From Pectinophora gossypiella (lineage: Eukaryota; Arthropoda; Insecta; Lepidoptera; Gelechiidae), in NCBI RefSeq assembly GCF_024362695.1, contig NC_065421.1:11408598-11472597 (forward strand): a stretch of DNA of 64,000 bases. The letters run 5' to 3'. The notes beneath the pieces were generated by a model. The model worked only from the letters and a program-made list of their open reading frames with translations, was not told the DNA's origin and made no database searches. The translations under genes were made by a program, and so were the position numbers. Each line of letters opens with the position of its first letter. The first letter of the stretch is position 1. Positions 61,101 through 64,000 of the stretch are shown one piece after another.

Positions 61101-64000
61101 TACTTGGCAAAGAACGGACACCCTTCCGTTAAACAGTCAAAACATCTGTATAGGAAATATTATCTGGAAACATTAGCACACTAACCTGGCAATGGAACTC
61201 CAGCGCCAGATGTCGGAACACGTCGTAGAGCGTGTGCGTGAGGGGCGGGTGGTGGCGCGGCGCGGGCGGCGGCGGCGGGCGCGCGCGGGGCGCGGGCGGG
61301 GGCGGCGCGCGCACGGCGGCCGCCAGCGCCGCGCCGCCGCCCGCCAGCACGCGCCGCGCGCGCGCCTCGCCCGCCGCCGCCACGCCGCTCTCCAGCCGCG
61401 CGTCCACGCACGTCGAGATGTTGCTGCACCACACACACACATCAACACGTTGCAACCCATTGCGGCACTCAAAAGTGCATCCATCACAAGATGAACTAAA
61501 TACCCACTAATAAGCGATCTTTCTGTCAGACCAACGTGACAGGTGGTGAGCCGTATCGACATCTATAATGGTCGAGTAAGCTGTGTTAGTGAAAACCGCA
61601 CTCAAGATCAATGAATAAAATTCATTGGCGCAAGTCGAATCGGAGCTCCCCGTTTGAGAAAAACCACAAGACCACAGTGACTATATATTACTTATTATGA
61701 GGTTATAAGTAGTTTTAGCGGCGAGAGTGTAATGCCAAAGGATGTCTTCGAGCTATCGAGTATAGTACCCCGCTGGTCACAAGTTGGTAGTGTGACTAGG
61801 GTTCGACGATCCCTAGACCAGTATCAAGTAATTCGATAATACAAATGTCTTTGTTAGTTTTCCTTGATAAACAACCCACCTGGATGTATTGGTAACGACA
61901 GGCTTGTTGTTGGGCGGGTCCCGCTTGACGGTCTGGTACTGCAGCTCGGGCTCCGAGTCGTCGGACTCCGCCACCTGCGCCAGCTCCTCCATCTTGATGG
62001 TGCCTGGTAGCACGTCCACTTGTTCTGGAACTGATGAATACATAAATAACTAAAAAATGTATGTGGCATGCTTTTCTTTCGCGTGGCAGTCGTTTTATGT
62101 GATTCAGCCTGCAATATAAGCGGTTAAGCGTTGGGCTGACGAATCGAAGGTCTTGAGTTTGAATCCCGGTGGGGACATTATCACGAAAATCAGTTAGTTT
62201 ACGCGTATGTGATGCGTGCTTTAGTGTGTGTCTTTGCGTGCGTAGCACATTGGGATCAGATATGAATAACTAATATAGGTACTATTTGCGGCGCCAGACC
62301 ACCTACACTGCGCCTGAGGGTCAAGCTGCGCCAAGATGTAACAGCATAATAGATACTCACTGGCAACAGTGACGGACTTGAACCGGAGCGCCTTTCCGAA
62401 GTACAGCGGGTACTCGTCGGGCGACACCAGCAGCACGCGGCTGCCGCGCGCCGCGCCTGCGCCCGCGCCCCCCGCGGGCCCCGCGCCGCTCGCCTCCGCC
62501 TGCGGCTCCTCCGCAGACAAGGGCGGGGACGACTCCCCGCTCTCGTATTCTACTAAGTCCTGTTCATGGGAGGAAAACAGCATACTTTCAATACACCATA
62601 AATAAACTGCTAACGTGCTTGATAGTCTGTAGTCATTACACGAGCCATGTCAAAGGCCTTTGGCGGGTCAGTAATAGCCTGACACTAGAGTTGCTGGGAT
62701 TGGTTATCCACCTCACAATCTACAAGCTAGAAGGGACGATCTGACAATCCCCACTATCGGCCATGGCACTAATATTACTGTTGCTGCTTTCACGCACTCT
62801 GCCTAATAAGGAACCCAGTTTTTCACTCACAACAGCGCTAAATCTGTCTACTTCCTCGTGCGCAAAAATAGCAGAGGCTCTACAAAAGCGCGGGAGCCAC
62901 ACTAGTGGGTATATTAGATACGTAGAGCACTTTACGCCTTCTTCATAATAGTCATAGAATAAAGAATAAACTACGTATAGAACGGTAACTCTCCGCCCTT
63001 CTATTACTTTAGTCTTAAATTGCCGTAAGCCACTAAGAAGTAAGGGAGAGCGCGCGTAGACTGTGTCTCGTTCACACTTACGCGTTGGCGGCACATGAAT
63101 AAGATTTTCGTATAGTGTGCGGGGCCACACACAAAAACAAGACAATAACAAAAACAATTACAAAGAGGCAAAACGGATTTTCGTCGAAATGATCATAAGG
63201 TGGTGGTGGACGTCCTGAGATAAAAGATCCTCACTCAGCACAAGTCGCGCCATGAACCACGACGCTACTATGTACTATTGTAATACTACTTTAGTGTCTA
63301 CGTCTACGCAAGAATTTTTTATACATATTCTTAGTGGACCCTTATATGTTAGTGGACTCTGGGAAGCTTGTAACTAGTATACATACCTGTAGCAACGTAG
63401 TGAGCGCATGCCTCGGCCAAGGCGGCAGCGTGACACATAGCCGCGCGAGTCCCAACACGCAGGAAGGTTCTAGAAGGCTCGCGCCTCCGCATAACGCGCA
63501 TAGACGGCCGACCACCTGAAAGAACATAAGGAATATAATTGGAACTAACACAGTATTTTCATAAATAATCAAGATAGATGAGGAAATTATCAATCTAAGG
63601 GGGGTTTAAAAGGGCCACATCGAAGCAATTCATCTAAAAAAGCAATATTGCAATTTGTAAAATTAAGTGCGCAATGTAAACAAATGACAAATAACAATAT
63701 TGCTTTTTAGATGAATTGCGTCGATGTGGCCTTTTTAATACCCATAGACCGTTAGAAGCACAAGTAGGCAAAAGACAACTTGCGGTATTCCTTCATTCTC
63801 TTCGTGTTTCGTTACACGTCCACCCCTTGCGAGTACTAACCTTAGCACAGAGCGTGAGGTGGTCCCCGCCGCTGCAAGAGTCAAGCGCCAGCAGATGCTG
63901 CACGAGCGCCTGCGCTAGCGCGGCGGCGGCGGCCGGCGGCAGCACCCTGGCCCCCCGGCCGGGCTCCGCCCCCGTCTCGTCTTCCGCCTTGCCGCCGCTC
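35216..64000 (-). CDS. BIRC6: BIRC6 (BRUCE/apollon), C-terminal half, N-terminus outside window
   Basis: Giant inhibitor-of-apoptosis protein that works as a chimeric E2/E3 ubiquitin ligase, targeting IAP antagonists and caspases and acting in cytokinesis and autophagy. I traced 42 exons on the - strand; phases agree throughout and the sum (7075 nt, reading from the second base of the partial exon at 64000) closes as 2357 codons plus TGA at 35216-35218. Conserved stretches such as GGWSLGTLPFRV-like NWSLGTLPFRV, VALGLLLKLPGYADALL, IAPLCTVSCGNPTAQ and the UBC domain identify the family firmly. The usual protein is about 4,500-4,900 residues, so roughly half is present. The BIR domain lies right of 64000. 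Several exons carry long GC-rich Ala/Gly/Pro tracts. Exon coordinates are in the block entries. Confidence 0.97.
36540..36790 (+). mobile_element. Second SINE family, 5'-truncated
   Basis: TCGAATTTGTTTTCGAATTC, GTGCTCAGCGATGAAGGGAA, GAAATGCATTTTCGAAGGTA and CCGGACCTGTCAAATCG match the - strand copy at 53385-53700, which has a tRNA-like head. Here the head is missing. Confidence 0.75.
37762..38145. mobile_element. MITE with about 85-bp terminal inverted repeats (family B)
   Basis: Left end includes CACCGTCTAATTTTATTTTA, AGTTATATCCGTCATTTTC and CGAAAAGGAAAGGGACGG; the right end (38057-38145) is its inverse, CCGTCCCTTTCCTTTTCGGC to AACTTAAAATAAAATTAGA. About 210 bp of non-coding core lies between. 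It sits in the intron between the two UBC exons at 36924-37112 and 38264-38503. Confidence 0.85.
38264..39056 (-). CDS. BIRC6: BIRC6 exons encoding the UBC (E2) catalytic core
   Basis: Exons 38839-39056 and 38264-38503. The first starts ETFEMIVECPESGFKFTVPY and includes RRLAQE-like MKRLAQEAATLATSLPLSYS and FVRTDTDRLDVMK. The second reads VLITGPSDTPYANGCFVLDV, then YFPAEYP, HSVRFNPNLYNDGKVCLSVL and NTWHGRPEEKWN. The Cys in GKVCLS, encoded at 38336-38338, is the ubiquitin-thioester active site, and the HxxFNPN-like and LNTWHGR motifs are typical of the UBE2O/BIRC6 class. All key residues are intact, so the enzyme should be functional. Confidence 0.97.
39147..43053. mobile_element. Large repeat-rich element filling the biggest BIRC6 intron
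   Basis: The ends carry a short inverted repeat (CCCAAGTAGCAA at 39149; TTGCTACTTGGGG at 43039-43051) and both flanks are rich in subterminal AGTCTTA/ACTTAAGAC-like motifs over about 300-400 bp. Inside lie two long direct repeats (40395-40832 and 41752-42176). No transposase-like frame was found; the longest frame (39559-39828, +) resembles nothing I know. It could be one non-autonomous DNA element or several nested ones. Confidence 0.5.
40395..42176 (+). repeat. Pair of about 430-bp direct repeats
   Basis: Copy 1 (about 40395-40832) and copy 2 (about 41752-42176) both run AAACTCAATTTGCTAA, CGCGCATACATTCTCATAGG, GGTACGATCACCGCGCTTCT, ACGAAGAACCCTTGCAATTT and end AAGAAGAAAGAAAAGTAT. They differ by scattered substitutions and small indels. 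About 920 bp separate them. The ends lack the TG...CA expected of LTRs. Confidence 0.88.
43242..44611 (-). CDS. BIRC6: BIRC6 exons upstream of the UBC domain
   Basis: In transcript order: 44431-44611, 44083-44245, 43662-43779 and 43242-43368. Translations include VLASYMNPGEKWP, an acidic run, AICSYLRNDSVLDMSRHIPL, an Arg/Leu/Ala-rich stretch (RALRGLRARRLRPAL), MSRTTNSYATKLRM, SEEDEGLASLIADIQ and YIELMRTMQFE. Junction phases (0, 1, 2, 0, 1) agree with neighbours. The Arg/Leu-rich part of the second exon is very GC-rich. The donor of exon 43662-43779 abuts a repeat copy (43596-43655). The intron to the UBC exons is the largest in the window (39057-43241). Confidence 0.92.
43596..43655 (-). repeat. 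Inverted copy of a segment at 40838-40885, next to an exon
   Basis: TTTCTTGAACTTGGCTTGAC and ACGCGACCGCGTGTCTA here are the inverse of TAGACACGCGGTAGCGTGTC and AAGCCAAGTTCAAGAAATAG at 40838. The repeat ends about 6 bp from the donor of BIRC6 exon 43662-43779. Confidence 0.8.
44756..45026 (-). mobile_element. tRNA-derived SINE, antisense, diverged
   Basis: AACCGGGACCAATGGCTTAT, CATCTTACTTTCGGACATTC and GAGCCCAACGCTCAACCACG match the main SINE family with many substitutions, indicating an older insertion. Confidence 0.72.
45380..47283 (-). CDS. BIRC6: BIRC6 internal exons (NWSLGTLPFRV region)
   Basis: In transcript order: 47088-47283, 46148-46356 and 45380-45550. They read EVVELGVCSANN, SGVPAHALVALGLLLKLPGY, SIVVGGSGANGNWSLGTLPF, then VVAQLLEAAPLSSPEGRQLR, LAVFTHHRPASND, and SQLYWAKGTGFGTGSTQQSW, VEQALVRQRTEEEHVTVLLQ. 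These are strongly conserved helical-repeat segments of the large scaffold that encloses substrates. The 45380-45550 acceptor (CATTGCAG) keeps phase 0. Introns here contain copies of the 'AAGATGAACTAAGTACCCAC' repeat. Confidence 0.93.
45608..45700 (+). repeat. Dispersed repeat, 'AAGATGAACTAAGTACCCAC' family
   Basis: CCCAATTGGGGTA, TATCCATCGCAAGGTGAACT and AAGTACCCACACC recur with variations at 47517-47680, 50117-50210, 57512-57612 (inverse) and 61462-61600. Several copies lie within 50 bp of BIRC6 exon borders. Class unknown; possibly a SINE or MITE. Confidence 0.65.
47688..48953 (-). CDS. BIRC6: BIRC6 internal exons with Ser/Gly- and Ala/Pro-rich insertions
   Basis: In transcript order: 48699-48953, 48266-48412 and 47688-47917. 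They read PLLDDTAKVCVNNTTNSGTA, AIMTVAEAWELSLAAA, a Lys-rich basic stretch, LIETTIRVQVPGLEGFIPPA, LTLTLHLNTNGGDVWSGPTW, a Ser/Gly run, LRSFGACGGLALVAARLP, an Ala/Pro run and DLDWVKLDDPYE. The donor of the last exon (GAG/GTCATC) is weak; it is preferred because downstream sequence merges into a dispersed repeat and because phase 0 is required. That 3' border is the least certain in this block. Confidence 0.85.
49336..51379 (-). CDS. BIRC6: BIRC6 internal exons (GPEGISGFTRALILR region)
   Basis: In transcript order: 51229-51379, 49956-50098 and 49336-49545. They read LPTMKTICQLVEWTRLLCTD, FWSPLLRLLCYPRHPESTWQ, EGAQYAQLEENTIRLFAELT, LFASTLHGILESLHCTG, PEGISGFTRALILRLVLSGE and an Ala/Gly-rich stretch, then HPAAVCHALLALPLHTTVRS. 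Junction phases are 1, 2, 1 and 1. The 51228-50099 intron contains a MITE with a nested LINE tail and an antisense SINE. Confidence 0.92.
50337..50642 (-). mobile_element. tRNA-derived SINE, antisense, near full-length
   Basis: CCGGGACCAACGGCTTAACG, ACTTTTTGGACAATCAGGTG, AACTAGGGATCACAAAGTGA and a tRNA-like head at the right edge (GAGACCTCCGGGATCGTGAG to ACCACAGAGGCCG). The MITE of family A begins immediately after it. Confidence 0.82.
50647..50880. mobile_element. MITE family A with internal LINE-tail insertion
   Basis: Arms GGGGGTCTAAAAAGGCACAT and AATGTGATCTTGTTAACCCC. A poly(T)-started segment at 50705-50775 (GACGTGACTTATTGTAGATT, GCCGCAGATGGCATTAACTA) is the inverse of the LINE tail at 26480-26545 and interrupts the repeated TTTGACATTTGC sequence, which flanks it on both sides as a likely target duplication. 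Confidence 0.75.
51540..53262 (-). CDS. BIRC6: BIRC6 internal exons (LLCSMCYIRPELFR region)
   Basis: In transcript order: 53072-53262, 52780-52915, 52176-52260, 51781-51986 and 51540-51644. Key segments are MNAVCELVRALCRWCAEGCV, AYLAWLTAAAELWLRERKAP, VLWTLKEERILENLEELITD, LFELVYTWVKDVPEASLLKK, LLCSMCYIRPELFRMLLEQM, AIQEFSEAKLEQIKEQQ. The Ala-rich 51781-51986 exon (APDLRTRCAGWQLHTLALAA) is GC-rich. The 105-nt exon 51540-51644 is small and lacks a start codon, but its phases (1-1) join both neighbours. Confidence 0.91.
52485..52690. mobile_element. MITE family C
   Basis: Shares TCTTACTTTAGTCTTAAATG, GAGGAGTAAGACGAAG and CACACTTACGC motifs with 62948-63130 and 58316-58550, and in inverse with 54480-54660; shorter pieces lie at about 49040-49075 and 56625-56715. 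Copies show a partly palindromic layout and are confined to BIRC6 introns in this window, with a fragment near 1910-1935. Confidence 0.6.
53385..53700 (-). mobile_element. Second tRNA-derived SINE family, with head
   Basis: Read on the - strand it begins AGCCGTGGTAGACCAGTTGG, then GCTCTCACTTTGAAGTCGCA and GGTTCGAATCCAGCGC (tRNA-like A and B boxes), and continues into the TTTGTTTTCGAATTC body shared with 36540-36790. A fragment of the same head lies near 58245-58300. Confidence 0.82.
53697..53830 (+). mobile_element. LINE C-terminal remnant
   Basis: Reads GTCCAAGGTATGCGGACCGG, AAGCGCAGCGTAGGAAGCCC and GGGAAGCCGCTGAATGTGGG, a frameshifted version of the R..RRVGRP...AGSRW.QAA ending found in lepidopteran non-LTR elements. 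It abuts the SINE at 53385-53700. Confidence 0.55.
54090..55780 (-). CDS. BIRC6: BIRC6 internal exons (VQLHEVQLQPHLTSLATCPGAV region)
   Basis: In transcript order: 55686-55780, 54723-54957 and 54090-54340. They read ADDASLALTLTLPYAVQLHE, VQLQPHLTSLA, TCPGAVAVEAG, GMTFIRLAVSRPIVCSTVQI, RLYKPRDSSNMGLLQLRLLA, then a long Ala/Gly tract and LLTTLLHMDEQAHAHA. A second donor-like GT at 55644 keeps the frame open but would shift it at the next exon; GTGAGT just left of 55686 gives the correct phase and a family-like LATCP junction. The alternating hydrophobic strands suggest a beta-sandwich (carbohydrate-binding-like) module; that is inference. Confidence 0.9.
56080..58718 (-). CDS. BIRC6: BIRC6 internal exons (IAPLCTVSCGNPTAQ region)
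   Basis: In transcript order: 58556-58718, 57885-57968, 57627-57752, 57345-57484, 56877-57033 and 56080-56215. They read a Ser/Gly- and Gln-rich disordered linker, VADTVLQHPLIMQRFYRTLS, YSSLKEEVFWLVAHMASVAS, LVPSLLEFLR-like VPSLLEFLRKEEIVNLSQAM, ALNAFIEAGGLELAVEKLTA, CHQAGPSSSQGLVSSLMNYL, SGLVNIAPLCTVSCGNPTAQ and WSYHFFS. Phases run 0, 1, 1, 1, 0, 1, 2. FIEAGGLELAVEKL is an armadillo-like helix pair. The introns contain SINE and MITE fragments. Confidence 0.93.
59059..60924 (-). CDS. BIRC6: BIRC6 internal exons (LENISLRCWVLSMQALAWIA region)
   Basis: In transcript order: 60755-60924, 60287-60362, 59951-60079, 59416-59668 and 59059-59264. They read MECTFMENVVSLWLTLNGSL, SDTVNALLQALCTLENISLR, CWVLSMQALAWIASLPLQ, GRVILECEHFVPAIVKFITM, LQATLLRVAHPMLQVLSGRH, HHAIALFEAV and LAQLLHYCRKLLAVPLHHHP. 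Helical-repeat scaffold of BIRC6. The 76-nt exon 60287-60362 is among the shortest. Poly-Gly runs (GGGG) interrupt two exons. Confidence 0.92.
61186..64000 (-). CDS. BIRC6: BIRC6 most upstream exons in the window (partial at edge)
   Basis: In transcript order: 63841-64000 (5' part cut), 63387-63515, 62361-62559, 61880-62024 and 61186-61423. They read ALAQALVQHLLALDSCSGGD, VVGRLCALCGGASLLEPSCV, LARLCVTLPPWPRHALTTLL, DLVEYESGESSPPLSAEEPQ, VLLVSPDEYPLYFGKALRFK, an acidic linker, and NISTCVDARLESGVA, a Pro/Ala/Arg-rich loop (PPPPAPRARPPPPPAPRHH), THTLYDVFRHLALEFHCQ. Phases run 0, 0, 1, 2, 0. The Pro/Ala insertion is low-complexity and probably a disordered loop. Confidence 0.92.
63599..63744. mobile_element. 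MITE family A, best preserved copy
   Basis: Arms GGGTTTAAAAGGGCCACATC and GATGTGGCCTTTTTAATACCC are inverse of each other over about 55 bp, including GAAGCAATTCATCTAAAAAA and CAATATTGC. The intact symmetry suggests recent insertion. It lies in the intron between the last two BIRC6 exons at the window edge. Confidence 0.85.

Overview
The window is a piece of an insect nuclear genome, almost certainly from a moth or butterfly (Lepidoptera). Genes are broken into many short exons with GT-AG introns. The introns are packed with the tRNA-headed SINEs, LINE 3' tails (with the 'GGCCTATGCCCAGCAGTGGG'-type end) and small palindromic MITEs typical of lepidopteran DNA. Species cannot be named from the sequence alone. 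There are no prokaryotic features, CRISPR arrays, rRNAs or convincing tRNA genes.

Two large genes converge tail to tail. The left half (1-32915, + strand) is the 3' part of papilin, the orthologue of Manduca lacunin, an extracellular-matrix glycoprotein. I could trace 52 exons; their summed length closes exactly in frame (8276 nt, 2757 codons plus stop). Domain order is: ADAMTS-type Cys-rich/spacer region (5' end cut by the window), six thrombospondin type 1 repeats, an acidic stretch, a Ser/Thr/Glu mucin- or proteoglycan-like region, thirteen papilin-cassette Cys repeats, thirteen Kunitz modules, an antistasin-like Cys-rich segment, a WAP domain, three Ig domains and a C-terminal PLAC domain.

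The right half (64000-35216, - strand) is the C-terminal half of BIRC6 (BRUCE/apollon), the giant inhibitor-of-apoptosis E2/E3 ubiquitin ligase. I traced 42 exons, about 2357 codons, ending with the UBC catalytic domain (active-site Cys at 38336-38338) and the conserved C-terminal tail. The N-terminal BIR domain lies beyond the right edge. The two genes are not functionally related as far as is known; they share only the convergent 3' ends near 33.5-34.0 kb.

The most interesting candidate is an unexpected exon inside the 4.4-kb papilin intron between Ig1 and Ig2. An initiator and a DPE with correct spacing precede a start codon and a 15-codon signal-peptide-like exon (28765-28810), whose phase-1 donor fits the Ig2 exon. 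This predicts a separate short secreted isoform, about 306 residues, made only of Ig2-Ig3-PLAC. Other notable items are a duplicated three-Kunitz block recognisable by its intron-phase signature, a decayed partial exon copy in a papilin intron, a foldback element whose one arm has expanded into a 14-bp minisatellite, several MITE families, and a roughly 3.9-kb repeat-rich element in the largest BIRC6 intron.
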